Below the pieces are notes generated by a model. The model saw only the letters and a list, made by a program, of their open reading frames with translations, made no database searches and was not told where the DNA came from. A DNA stretch of 46,959 nt from Pirellulales bacterium (lineage in GTDB: Bacteria; Planctomycetota; Planctomycetia; Pirellulales; Lacipirellulaceae). The stretch spans positions 1 to 46,959 of the forward strand of contig JADZFK010000040.1 in assembly GCA_020849945.1 (NCBI GenBank). The letters are read 5' to 3'. The stretch's first letter is position 1. The number at the start of each line of letters is the position of its first letter. Both the position numbers and the translations under genes were made by a program. This document shows positions 32,455-40,892 of the stretch, piece by piece.

Positions 32455-33711
32455 ATGAAGTACCTCGACGAATACCGCCGAACGGAACACTGCGAGAAGC
32501 TGCTGGACAAAATCCGCGGCACGGCTACGCGACCGTGGACGCTCATGGAAGTGTGCGGTGGGCAAACGCATGGATTGCTACGGTACGGCATCGATTCGGC
32601 CCTGGAGGACGTGGTTCGATTGATCCATGGCCCAGGCTGCCCCGTATGCGTTACGCCCATCGAGGCAATCGACGCCGCGATTGCACTTTCGCGTCGCCCC
32701 AACGTCACGATCACCAGTTTTGGCGATATGCTGCGCGTGCCGGGCAGCGGCGACAGTCTGCTGCAAGCCCGCGCCAGCGGCGGCAATATACAGATCGTCT
32801 ACTCGCCGTTGGATGCCGTGCAGTTTGCCGCCCAGCACGCCGAGCGCGAAGTGGTGTTCTTTGCCGTGGGGTTTGAAACGACCACGCCCACAACGGCATT
32901 GGCCGTCCAAAAGGCGGCGGAACTGGGCCTCACCAATTTTTCGCTCCTCGTTGCCCACGTCCGCGTGCAGCCGGCAATGGAGATGCTCGCCGAGAGCGAC
33001 GATTCGGCGATCGACGGCTTCCTGGCCGCCGGGCACGTATGCACGGTCGCCGGGTTCGAAAGTTATCACGAGTTTGCCCGTAAGTATCGGTTGCCGGTCG
33101 TCGTCACGGGGTTCGAGCCTGTGGACCTCCTCAACGGAATCCTGGAGTGTGTCACCCTGTTGGAACGCGGCGAAGCAAAGGTCGTCAATTGTTATGGACG
33201 ATCGGCTGTCGCCGCTGGAAACCGGCAGGCCCTGGCCATCGTAAACGATGTGTACGAGGTTTGCGATCAGCCTTGGCGCGGGTTGGGTGTGGTGCCCAAG
33301 GGGGGCCTGCGGCTCCGCGCAAAATGGTCTGCCTTCGATGCCGAATCCGATCACAAATTCGGCCGCATTTATGCACGACCCCTTTCGGGCCGGCCGCCCG
33401 CAATCGCTCCCACTCGACCGCCTCAAGAGGTCCTGTTTCCGTGTGATCGTGATTCCTGTAACCCGGCCGAAACGGCCGGGCTATCTTGTGACCCGGCCGA
33501 GACGGCCGGGCAGAATCGTTTGTCTGCCGATTCGCCGCTGCCTGCGAGTGCGTGTCGCAGCGGCGAAGTGTTGACCGGACGCATTCGCCCGACGGAATGC
33601 GAACATTTTGGCAACCGTTGTACGCCCGAATCGCCGCTCGGCGCGCCGATGGTTTCGGCCGAAGGGGCGTGTGCCGCATATTTCCGATATGCTCCACGTC
33701 GCGCTAAATAA
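32455..33711 (+). CDS. hypD: Hydrogenase assembly protein HypD, with an in-frame repeat insertion
   Basis: 418 residues, normally about 360-380. HypD is the [4Fe-4S] scaffold on which the Fe(CN)2CO group is built with HypC. Conserved motifs: MEVCGGQTH (C34), GPGCPVC (C62, C65), the redox-type segment FFAVGFETTTPTTA and VVVTGFEPVDLL. The C-terminal GEVLTGRIRPTECEHFGNRCTPESPLGAPMVSAEGACAAYFRY fits the family. Residues about 323-362 are extra; 335-354 are two tandem 10-residue units (CNPAETAGLS, CDPAETAGQN) encoded by palindromic repeats. The usual Cys-x-Cys-Gly before EVL reads CRSG here, and the usual Cys in the GPCMVS segment is Ala-Pro, so the cluster ligand pattern should be checked. The ATG at 32455 fits the family start. 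Confidence 0.93.
   Translation: MKYLDEYRRTEHCEKLLDKIRGTATRPWTLMEVCGGQTHGLLRYGIDSALEDVVRLIHGPGCPVCVTPIEAIDAAIALSRRPNVTITSFGDMLRVPGSGDSLLQARASGGNIQIVYSPLDAVQFAAQHAEREVVFFAVGFETTTPTTALAVQKAAELGLTNFSLLVAHVRVQPAMEMLAESDDSAIDGFLAAGHVCTVAGFESYHEFARKYRLPVVVTGFEPVDLLNGILECVTLLERGEAKVVNCYGRSAVAAGNRQALAIVNDVYEVCDQPWRGLGVVPKGGLRLRAKWSAFDAESDHKFGRIYARPLSGRPPAIAPTRPPQEVLFPCDRDSCNPAETAGLSCDPAETAGQNRLSADSPLPASACRSGEVLTGRIRPTECEHFGNRCTPESPLGAPMVSAEGACAAYFRYAPRRAK
33457..33516 (+). repeat. Two 30-bp tandem palindromic units inside hypD
   Basis: TGTAACCCGGCCGAAACGGC... (33457-33486) and TGTGACCCGGCCGAGACGGC... (33487-33516). Each unit has a CCCGGCCG...CGGCCGGG palindrome, and the period of 30 bp keeps the hypD frame. 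A third, inverted copy lies at 32028-32050. Confidence 0.9.
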
Positions 33712-33737
33712 TCTGCAAGGTTGGAAGGAACAGTACC

Positions 33738-34793
33738 ATGACCAGTATCACTACGGGCCTGGCGTGCCCCGTTCACGAAGGTTCGCGGAATGAGTGGATC
33801 ACGCTGGCCCACGGCGAGGGCGGCCGCCTGATGCGGCGATTGATCCAAGAGCGAATCATGCCCCCGGTGGAAAACGAATTCCTCCGGCCGGCGGGCGATG
33901 CCGCCGTCCTGCCCCCGATCAAAGGCCGGCTCGCCATGTCCACCGATAGCTTCGTCGTCTCGCCTCTATTCTTTCCGGGCGGCGATATCGGTTCCCTGGC
34001 CGTGTACGGAACCGTGAACGATCTGGCCGTCGCGGGCGCCGTGCCTCGCTGGATTAGCCTCGCCTTCATCCTAGAGGAAGGCCTCGACCTGGATACGCTC
34101 GAACATGTGCTCGCCAGCGTTTCGGCCGCGGCCAAACGAGTCGGCGTCGCCGTCGTCACCGGCGATACCAAGGTCGTTCCCCGCGGCGCCGCCGATAAAC
34201 TGTTCATCAACACGACCGGAATCGGCGAGATGGTCGACCCCGCGCCGCCGGGGCCATCAGCTTTGCAAGTCGGAGACGAACTGCTCGTTAGCGGCCCGAT
34301 CGGTTGCCACGGCATGGCCGTTCTTGGCGCCCGCGAAGGCTTCGCCCTCGACTCGCCGTTGCGAAGCGATAGCGCCCCGCTGAACGCCGCCGTCGCGGCA
34401 TTGATGCAACACAACGTGCAACTTCGCGCCATGCGCGACGCCACCCGCGGCGGCATCGGGGCCGTGTTGCACGAATGGTCCGAATCCAGCGGCCATACCC
34501 TCGCCATCGACGAGCAACGGCTTCCCGTGCTGCCCGAGGTCCGCGGCGCTTGCGAACTACTTGGCCTCGACCCAGTTCACGTGGCGAATGAAGGCACCAT
34601 GCTCTTGGCCCTGCCCCACGAAGCGGTCAAACTGGCGCTCGCAATACTTCGCGCGGTTCCAGAAACGCAAGGAGCCGTGCAAATCGGCCGCGTGCTCGCG
34701 CGTGGCGTCGCCAACGTCGTCGTAAGCCGCGGCGTCGGCCGCGAAGTCCCGCTCGACGAACCACTCGGTGCCCCACTACCCAGAATCTGCTAA
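33738..34793 (+). CDS. hypE: Carbamoyl-dehydratase HypE
   Basis: 351 residues. Converts the thiocarbamate on its C-terminal Cys to thiocyanate with ATP, supplying CN ligands to the iron. PurM/AIR-synthase-like fold: LAHGEGGRLMRRLI, GDAAVLPP, STDSFVVSP, GTVNDLAVAGA, VVTGDTKVV and RDATRGGIGAVL are all conserved, and the protein ends in the required PRIC. The ATG at 33738 has GGAAGGA seven nucleotides upstream. It is 26 bp after hypD and is the last gene of the hydrogenase block. Confidence 0.97.
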   Translation: MTSITTGLACPVHEGSRNEWITLAHGEGGRLMRRLIQERIMPPVENEFLRPAGDAAVLPPIKGRLAMSTDSFVVSPLFFPGGDIGSLAVYGTVNDLAVAGAVPRWISLAFILEEGLDLDTLEHVLASVSAAAKRVGVAVVTGDTKVVPRGAADKLFINTTGIGEMVDPAPPGPSALQVGDELLVSGPIGCHGMAVLGAREGFALDSPLRSDSAPLNAAVAALMQHNVQLRAMRDATRGGIGAVLHEWSESSGHTLAIDEQRLPVLPEVRGACELLGLDPVHVANEGTMLLALPHEAVKLALAILRAVPETQGAVQIGRVLARGVANVVVSRGVGREVPLDEPLGAPLPRIC

Positions 34794-34857
34794 CGCCACC
34801 CCCGATAACTGCGCAGCGAATGCCCCGTTGCTTGTTTAACCCCAATACCGTTCAATT

Positions 34858-34981
34858 TAGGCTTTGTCCCAAAACTCCCCTCCCTTTTAGGGAGGAGACA
34901 GGGGGGGGTCGCACATCCCAGGATTCTTGGCCTTGCTCGACCCGCTACCCGAATCGGAACCGGTTTTGAGACAAAGCCTAC
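34858..34981. mobile_element. MITE-like element with 18-bp inverted ends
   Basis: The ends TAGGCTTTGTCCCAAAAC (34858-34875) and GTTTTGAGACAAAGCCTA (34964-34981) are inverted with one mismatch; both begin/end with TA, so the TA may be a target duplication as in IS630/mariner-type insertion. The 124-bp inside has a further CTCCC...GGGAG hairpin and no coding capacity. It fills the gap between hypE and the trxB stop codon. Confidence 0.75.
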
Positions 34982-34996
34982 CTAATAAGGCTCGAT

Positions 34997-36049
34997 TCAA
35001 TGAACGCCTTGGGTAGCGAGCCAGCGTTCGGCATCGAGGGCGGCCATGCAGCCGGTGCCGGATGAAGTGATTGCCTGGCGGTAGTAGTCGTCGGCCACGT
35101 CGCCGGCGGCGAAGACCCCTTCGACGCTGGTTGCGGTGCGGTGAGGCATGGTCCAGCGAATGTACCCCTTCTCGGTCAACTCGACCTGACGATTCAGGAA
35201 GGCCGTGTTGGGCGTATGGCCGATGGCTAAGAACACGCCGCTGGCCGCGAGTTCGCGATCGGCACCGCCGGACGTGCTGGCGAGTCGGACGCCGGTGACG
35301 CCCTCCTTATCGTTGCCGAGCACCTCGGCCAGGGCTTGGTTCCACTCGATGTGAATCTTTGGATTGTTGAGGGCGCGTTCCTGCATGATCATGCTGGCTC
35401 GCAGTTTATCGCGTCGATGAACGAGATGAACCATCGAGGCATATTTTGTGAGATACGTTGCTTCTTCGACGGCCGAGTCTCCGCCGCCGACGACGAAGAG
35501 CGGCTTGTTGCGGAAACGCGGCAACGCGCCATCGCACACGGCACACGCGCTCACGCCGCGGTTTTTGAAGGCGTCCTCGGAGGGAAGGCCCAGGTAATTG
35601 GCCCGCGCGCCGGTGGCCACGATGAGTGCGTGGGCTTCGTGAGTATTTCCTTCAAGCGTACGCACGACGAAGGGCCGCCGACCCAGGTCAACCTCCACCA
35701 CGTCATCGGTAACGATGCGAGTGCCGAAGTTGGCGGCCTGTTGGCGCATGAGTTCCATCAGTTCGGGCCCGGTGACGGCATGCTTGCCCTCGTGAACATT
35801 CATGTAGGCGAGCCGCTCGGCCTCGATGGCCGATTGCAGGAACGGTGCCAGGTCGCCGGCCGGGAAGCCGGCATAGTTTTCAACCTCGGTCGTCAGGGCG
35901 AGCTGCCCGAGCGGCAGTGTGCCTTGCAGCCGATTCTGCTCGGTGATAGCGCCCTCGAAGAGCAGGGGCCGCAGTTCGGCCCGAGCGGCATAAATGGCGG
36001 CCGACCAACCGGCCGGCCCGCTGCCAATAATGATCACGTTTTCAGCCAC
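34997..36049 (-). CDS. trxB: Thioredoxin reductase
   Basis: 350 residues, slightly longer than the usual 310-320. NADPH-dependent FAD flavoprotein that reduces thioredoxin. FAD site [19 protein letters not shown] (5-23), redox-active CAVC (C169, C172), NADPH-binding [12 protein letters not shown] followed by [10 protein letters not shown], and the FAD-contact [27 protein letters not shown]. The start is GTG at 36049 with AAAGGA about 6 nt upstream. Divergent from cstA; a MITE-like element lies past its stop. Family closely related to alkyl hydroperoxide reductase F, but the length and motifs fit TrxB. Confidence 0.95.
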   Translation of the reverse strand: MAENVIIIGSGPAGWSAAIYAARAELRPLLFEGAITEQNRLQGTLPLGQLALTTEVENYAGFPAGDLAPFLQSAIEAERLAYMNVHEGKHAVTGPELMELMRQQAANFGTRIVTDDVVEVDLGRRPFVVRTLEGNTHEAHALIVATGARANYLGLPSEDAFKNRGVSACAVCDGALPRFRNKPLFVVGGGDSAVEEATYLTKYASMVHLVHRRDKLRASMIMQERALNNPKIHIEWNQALAEVLGNDKEGVTGVRLASTSGGADRELAASGVFLAIGHTPNTAFLNRQVELTEKGYIRWTMPHRTATSVEGVFAAGDVADDYYRQAITSSGTGCMAALDAERWLATQGVH

Positions 36050-36127
36050 GATTGATCCTTTCTTCGCGCGGTGGTAGAGGTGGCCCGAATTATTGATGAC
36101 TGCGCTACCAATGAACCCTTACGGGTA

Positions 36128-36192
36128 GTTTAACCCGGAGCCAACGGCGATGGGATTCGAGGTTCTCCCTCGCCGCTGGCTCGGGGTTTAAC
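36128..36192. repeat. Palindromic repeat with GAGCCAACGGCGA arms
   Basis: GTTTAACCCGGAGCCAACGG (36128-36147) is nearly the reverse complement of CGCCGCTGGCTCGGGGTTTA (36171-36190); the stem covers about 25 bp each side with a few bulges. It lies in the divergent region between trxB and cstA. Confidence 0.8.
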
Positions 36193-36356
36193 GAACAATG
36201 GGTCTTTCGCTGCGCATGGATCAATATACCCGCTGGGTAGCGGATCGCCCACCGCTTGTGTGCCCGTATTGGAATCGTGCTTGCCGCATAACGCGCGGAG
36301 CGGATAGGGTAGAGTTAAAGAGCTAGGAGGCCGCACTTACTCGGGAGAGATAACGC

Positions 36357-38225
36357 ATGAACTTGCTAACTGTAGTCCTGGCGGCGGGGGTGGTGTTGGG
36401 GAGTGCCTACTTGGCGTATGGGCGGTTCTTGAGCCGCTTTCTGAAGCTCGACCCAAGCCGGACGACGCCGGCGGTCGAGTTTCGAGACGGAGTGGATTTC
36501 GACCCGATCGAGCCGAAGTTTTTGCTGGGGCAACATTTTTCGGCGATCGCGGCGGCGGGGCCGATCGTGGGGCCGATCTTGGCCGGTATTTACTTTGGTT
36601 GGGTGCCCGCGCTCGTGTGGATTCTCGTCGGCTCGATCTTCATCGGCGGCGTACATGATATCGCGGCGCTCACGGCTTCGATCCGCCATAAGGCGCGATC
36701 GATTGCCGAAGTGGTGCGCGACCACATGAGCCCGCTGTCTTACCTCTTGTTCCTGGCGTTCATTTGGATTGCGCTGGTGTACATTATCGTGGCGTTTACC
36801 GATATCACGGCCGGAGCGTTCATCGGCGGGCCGGAGAACCTGCGGCGAGGTGAGCCCGCGGCGGCGGCCGGCGCGGTTGGCGATGCGTCAGCCGGCCCGT
36901 CGGCCGTGACGGCGGAAACGATCAGTGATAGCGGCAATGTTACGGGTGGCGCTATCGCCACGTCGTCGCTGATGTACCTGGTGCTGCCGATCGCGATGGG
37001 CTTGCTGCTTCGCTACACGCGGCTTTCGCTGGGTTGGGCAACGATCCTTTTCGTGCCGCTCGTGGGGCTTGTGATTTGGCTCGGGCAGTACGCGCCGCTC
37101 GATCTGGGGCTCATGGTGCAACATTTTCGGCCAGAACTTTCGCTGGGCGAGGCCGACCTTGTCGCCCGAAAAATTTGGGGCGTGCTCCTCTTGGTCTATT
37201 GCCTTGTGGCGGGGGTCGTGCCGGTGTGGTTGCTGCTGCAACCACGGGGGCACTTGGGTGGCTATTTTTTGTACGCGGCGCTGCTGGCCGGCTGCATCGG
37301 TGTGTGTTCGGGCAAGTTTGTCGTGCAAGGTGAAGCGTTCAAAGGTTGGGCGGCCTCCAGCAAGACCGGCGAGACCTTTTTCCCCTTTCTGTTCGTGGTG
37401 ATTGCTTGTGGTGCTTGCTCCGGATTCCACTCGCTCATCGCCTCGGGTACCACGTCGAAACAACTGAAGCGAGAAACCGACGCCAAGCCGATCGCCTACG
37501 GCGCAATGCTGCTGGAAGCGATGGTGGCCACGCTCGCCTTGGGGTGCGTGATGATTCTGCCCGCCGGGTCGAAGCTGTTGGAACGCGATCCGAACACCGT
37601 CTACGCGAATGGCCTGAGCCAATTCCTGACCGTGTTGCACGTGCCGGTGGCGTTTTCAATGGCCTTCGGCCTGATGGCCTTCACCACGTTCGTGTACGAT
37701 ACGCTCGACGTTTGCACGCGGCTTGGGCGATACATTATTCAGGAGCTTACCGGCCAGCGCAACTGGTTTGGTCGGCTGCTCGGTTCGTCGCTGACCGCCG
37801 GCGTGCCGCTGTTTTTCGTAATGCGTTCGACCGTCAACGCAAGTGGGCAGCCGATCGCCGTGTGGAAAGCGTTTTGGCCGCTCTTTGGCGCGAGCAACCA
37901 ATTGTTGGCCGCCCTTACGCTGCTGGGGGTAACGGTGTGGCTGTGGCGCACGTATCGCAACCCGCTCGTTTGGGTCGTGACCGGGCTTCCCACCGCGTTC
38001 ATGTACGCCATGAGCACGTGGGCACTTGTGAAGATGACGTGGCCCAAGTTCATCAACACGGCGGGGCAACTGGTTGCCCCGCGCGACCCGGTGCCTTGGG
38101 CCGGCGTTGTGCTCGTTGTGCTGGCCGCCCTGATGCTCATCGAAGCGGTGCGGGCCCTGGTCACCCGACACGTTCCGCCGGGCAGTTCATCATTCGCCCA
38201 GGCCACGTCGAACCCCGCCTCTTGA
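36357..38225 (+). CDS. cstA: Carbon starvation CstA family membrane transporter
   Basis: 622 residues with about 15 hydrophobic segments, inner membrane. CstA-family proteins take up peptides or pyruvate and are usually induced by carbon starvation. Typical motifs: DFDPIEPKFLLGQHFSAIAAAGPIVGPI near the N-terminus, VGSIFIGGVHDIAAL, CSGFHSLIASGTTSKQL and FTTFVYDTLDVCTRLGRYI. A loop at about 160-200 is longer and Ala/Ser/Thr-rich. Shorter than E. coli CstA (about 700), as in many non-proteobacterial members. The ATG at 36357 is preceded by GGAGA nine nucleotides upstream. Divergent from trxB. Confidence 0.93.
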   Translation: MNLLTVVLAAGVVLGSAYLAYGRFLSRFLKLDPSRTTPAVEFRDGVDFDPIEPKFLLGQHFSAIAAAGPIVGPILAGIYFGWVPALVWILVGSIFIGGVHDIAALTASIRHKARSIAEVVRDHMSPLSYLLFLAFIWIALVYIIVAFTDITAGAFIGGPENLRRGEPAAAAGAVGDASAGPSAVTAETISDSGNVTGGAIATSSLMYLVLPIAMGLLLRYTRLSLGWATILFVPLVGLVIWLGQYAPLDLGLMVQHFRPELSLGEADLVARKIWGVLLLVYCLVAGVVPVWLLLQPRGHLGGYFLYAALLAGCIGVCSGKFVVQGEAFKGWAASSKTGETFFPFLFVVIACGACSGFHSLIASGTTSKQLKRETDAKPIAYGAMLLEAMVATLALGCVMILPAGSKLLERDPNTVYANGLSQFLTVLHVPVAFSMAFGLMAFTTFVYDTLDVCTRLGRYIIQELTGQRNWFGRLLGSSLTAGVPLFFVMRSTVNASGQPIAVWKAFWPLFGASNQLLAALTLLGVTVWLWRTYRNPLVWVVTGLPTAFMYAMSTWALVKMTWPKFINTAGQLVAPRDPVPWAGVVLVVLAALMLIEAVRALVTRHVPPGSSSFAQATSNPAS

Positions 38226-38382
38226 AACGCCGAGTTCCAAGAGCGGCGGCAAGAATCGCGAGCCATCCGCGCGGAATAACCAATTATAGTTATCGAGAAA
38301 AGCTCACGTGCCGCAAGTGCTCAAAGCGTAAATAGTGTTGTAAGAAGTTGACGGCATATCGTACCACCCACGGATTCCCCCG

Positions 38383-39516
38383 CTAGGCAAGGGGTTCTGC
38401 TCGTTCAGCCTTCTTGAATCGGCGGACATAAACGATAATAAACAGCATTAAGCACATGACTAGGTTGGCAACAATGAAGTACAACCGCAATCCACCGCCA
38501 CTTTTTTCTTTGATGTCGGCGGGACACACGGAAGCAAGCGGCAAGAGCCTCTTCCCATCCCAGGTTTGCGTAACGCCTTGAGAGGACGGGATTGTGTGCA
38601 CGTAAGTTCCAGGTTCAAGATGCATGGTGGCAATTGTGAAAACTTCAGGTGGAATCGCTTCGTTAAAACTTGACTTAACTATGTTAATCTCTTCCCGCTG
38701 GACCACGTCACCATCAACCAGTCTCTGGTAAAGCAACTGTCGAGGAAAAACTACCGAAGAGACATCATTGCCTTCAGTGAACGTGCTGTCAATTCGATCA
38801 ACTAGCAACTTACCATCAACGACTCCCGATAACTGAGTACGCGCCAGCATACGCGGATTACTGTTAGTAAACCACATGGACACCGTAAATCCGTCGTCTC
38901 GAATATATTCCACTATTCTTGCTGGTTTCCCATCGATTTCAGAGTTTCTCTCAGTCGTGCGTTGGCGCCTCGCGTTGCCTACTAGCGACGCAAAGTCAAA
39001 CGCGTTGATATCTCTCAGGGTTCCGGGAAAAAGCCCCAAACCACGCGGATCGAAAGCTCGTGTAAACGTTTCAATCTTCTTCTGCTTATCCATTCTTGTT
39101 TTATAGAGACCTACACCGTACCGTAGTCCGTTGGCAGGGGCATTCGAATTCTGAACGATGGCAGTATCGGGCAATATGATTGCTCGTTGCCTCAGGGACT
39201 CCTTCTGGGCTGCGCTCGACGGAGATTGAAGTACATCAAATCTCATTCGATCCGCATCAAACGTAGCATCAATCTCGCTATGCGTAGGTGGCTGACGCCC
39301 GTTCGGTCCATCAAAGAGTGCCATACTGGCCTCAATCCTGAGTTGCCCGCTTCTGATTGATCTGCGGTAATCGAGGCACTGCTTTTCAATTTCCGATATG
39401 GAAGCAATCTCTTCGCACCTCCCTTCGAGCGGAGCAATCAGAATGATCTCCAAGAGCACCAGAAAAACTGTGCGGGAAGCAAATGTTGCTTTGAACTGGA
39501 ACATGCAAATCGCCAT
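38383..39516 (-). CDS. Exported protein of unknown function with C-terminal membrane anchor
   Basis: 377 residues from the ATG at 39516; the open frame starts at 39597 inside the upstream gene. Hydrophobic residues about 12-26 (ASRTVFLVLLEIILIAPLEG) look like a signal peptide, and a single helix near the C-terminus (LRLYFIVANLVMCLMLFIIVYVRR) with basic residues after it is a membrane anchor. The middle has many beta-strand-like stretches (RYGVGLYKTRMD, SEIDGKPARIVEYI, MLARTQLSGVVDGKLLVDRI), a pattern like periplasmic lipoprotein-carrier or outer-surface proteins, but I do not recognise a family. It is the last gene of a minus-strand operon of three, in DNA that is more AT-rich than its surroundings. 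Confidence 0.7.
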   Translation of the reverse strand: MAICMFQFKATFASRTVFLVLLEIILIAPLEGRCEEIASISEIEKQCLDYRRSIRSGQLRIEASMALFDGPNGRQPPTHSEIDATFDADRMRFDVLQSPSSAAQKESLRQRAIILPDTAIVQNSNAPANGLRYGVGLYKTRMDKQKKIETFTRAFDPRGLGLFPGTLRDINAFDFASLVGNARRQRTTERNSEIDGKPARIVEYIRDDGFTVSMWFTNSNPRMLARTQLSGVVDGKLLVDRIDSTFTEGNDVSSVVFPRQLLYQRLVDGDVVQREEINIVKSSFNEAIPPEVFTIATMHLEPGTYVHTIPSSQGVTQTWDGKRLLPLASVCPADIKEKSGGGLRLYFIVANLVMCLMLFIIVYVRRFKKAERAEPLA

Positions 39517-39571
39517 CTGACATCCAAGTAGTAGAGATTCTCGATGATTACTATCCGGAGAGCTTCTTTGG

Positions 39572-39991
39572 TCAGCCTCCCGTCGTTCCAGAGTCACATT
39601 CGCGGTTCATCATAAAATGCATCGTGTAGCTTGTCGAACAATCTGCGGCCTTAATGCACTTGCCATTTACCCATTTACAAGACTGCGTTGTAACACAATC
39701 TTTTAGGTCATATGGGTTATCGTTCTCTACGCAATAACCTTGGGGAGGACTCATAGGCGGATCGTAATCTTTGCACTTAAACGGCCCCAGATGAGGTTGA
39801 TCTCCCGTCTTGCCACTGCAGCTAGGCAGTAACGGACAACCCCCTTCCAGCGTGATTGCGCCACAAGGCGTGAACGGGTCTTTGCACCATACGTCGGCTG
39901 GGTAAGTGTTGTTGCAAAGTGGCAATTCCTCAGCCAGCGCCGAAACACACACAAGCACAAACAATGAAAGTGGAAATAGCCAAGTTCTCAT
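39572..39991 (-). CDS. Small secreted cysteine-rich protein
   Basis: 139 residues. Signal peptide MRTWLFPLSLFVLVCVSALAE, then a mature part of about 119 residues with 12 cysteines spread in short blocks (LCNN, WCKD, PCGA, GCPL, SCSG, KCKD, YCVE, DCVT, SCKW, KCIK, DCST, ECDS), probably all in disulfides. The even number of Cys and lack of a membrane anchor suggest a small disulfide-stabilised periplasmic or extracellular protein. The ATG at 39991 has GAGGTGA five nucleotides upstream and lies 4 bp after the stop of the DUF1573-like gene. Family not recognised; short repeated C-rich modules are common in planctomycete surface proteins. Confidence 0.78.
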   Translation of the reverse strand: MRTWLFPLSLFVLVCVSALAEELPLCNNTYPADVWCKDPFTPCGAITLEGGCPLLPSCSGKTGDQPHLGPFKCKDYDPPMSPPQGYCVENDNPYDLKDCVTTQSCKWVNGKCIKAADCSTSYTMHFMMNRECDSGTTGG

Positions 39992-39995
39992 TACG

Positions 39996-40892
39996 TCACC
40001 TCAAAAAAATTGGAACTGTAGAATTCAAGTTCTTTGGAACAATGTCTTTTGACATCTTTGATTCTAATTTGCCGTCTGCACAAGTTGACCGGTAATCTGC
40101 CAAGCAGTTCGTAGTGCCTTGCATGTACGTCGAGCTTTCCTTCTTCGCCTCCTTAACCGATTGTATCAGGAGTGGAACTTGATATGTCGGTAATTGGGGA
40201 CTGTTGGTGGCTATAATGACTGCCGGCATCATAAGGCTATCCCATCTTGCAAGTACTCGGTTATGCTGCCCCCCAGGGAAAAAACTGACTTTAATGATCC
40301 AGGTTTTATCTTTGATCATTGGCGTTGCCACTTTCAAGCTAGGATCAGAGGATGTTGCGTTGAGGACTTGTAATTCTGGATTGCCCACAGGCCTGATAAA
40401 AACCTCCCATGTTATGGGCTTCATTCTTTCGGGGTCGATCAAGAGATATTGGGGGCTCACACGGTAATCTGGGATGATCGTCGCATGGAGAACGGTATCT
40501 ATTATTCCCGGGCCCCTATCAGTCTTGTAGGCAATTCGTATTTGTCGGGTACTGGGGCCATCCCCTCTGCCAGGCGTCCACGATACATGAATTGATTTCT
40601 TGTTAAAAGCAGGCAACTTGCCTGGCGCGAAGTCTGTTGAAGCGCAGTCACACGACGTTGATGCGGCGATCAGCTCAACGCTGTATTGGCTCGTATTCTC
40701 GACTGTTATGGTCTCCATCAACCTTGTACCAGCCCTAACTTCCCCAAAAAACACCTCGGATGGAGTCAATCGGATTGGTGATTGGACTGCAACTTCAGAA
40801 TTCCATGGTACGATAATACCGAGAAAAGCCAGTATCAAAAATGAATATGCAGCAGCAGTTAAAGTTCCTGTCGTCTTATTCCATGAACCCAT
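39996..40892 (-). CDS. Membrane-anchored DUF1573-like protein
   Basis: 298 residues from the ATG at 40892 (a TTG at 40922 would add ten). One N-terminal membrane helix (about 12-28, YSFLILAFLGIIVPW), then an Ig-like beta domain of the DUF1573 type: FFGEVRAGTRLMETITVENTSQYSVELIAASTSCDCASTDFAPGKLPAFNKKSIHVSWTP with the family's typical SCxC turn. A second similar half follows (RLTPSE... and IIPDYRVSPQYLLIDPERMK...). The C-terminal 45 residues are Lys/Ser-rich. In planctomycetes DUF1573 proteins are envelope proteins of unknown role. It is the first gene of the three-gene operon with the Cys-rich protein 4 bp downstream. Confidence 0.78.
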   Translation of the reverse strand: MGSWNKTTGTLTAAAYSFLILAFLGIIVPWNSEVAVQSPIRLTPSEVFFGEVRAGTRLMETITVENTSQYSVELIAASTSCDCASTDFAPGKLPAFNKKSIHVSWTPGRGDGPSTRQIRIAYKTDRGPGIIDTVLHATIIPDYRVSPQYLLIDPERMKPITWEVFIRPVGNPELQVLNATSSDPSLKVATPMIKDKTWIIKVSFFPGGQHNRVLARWDSLMMPAVIIATNSPQLPTYQVPLLIQSVKEAKKESSTYMQGTTNCLADYRSTCADGKLESKMSKDIVPKNLNSTVPIFLR

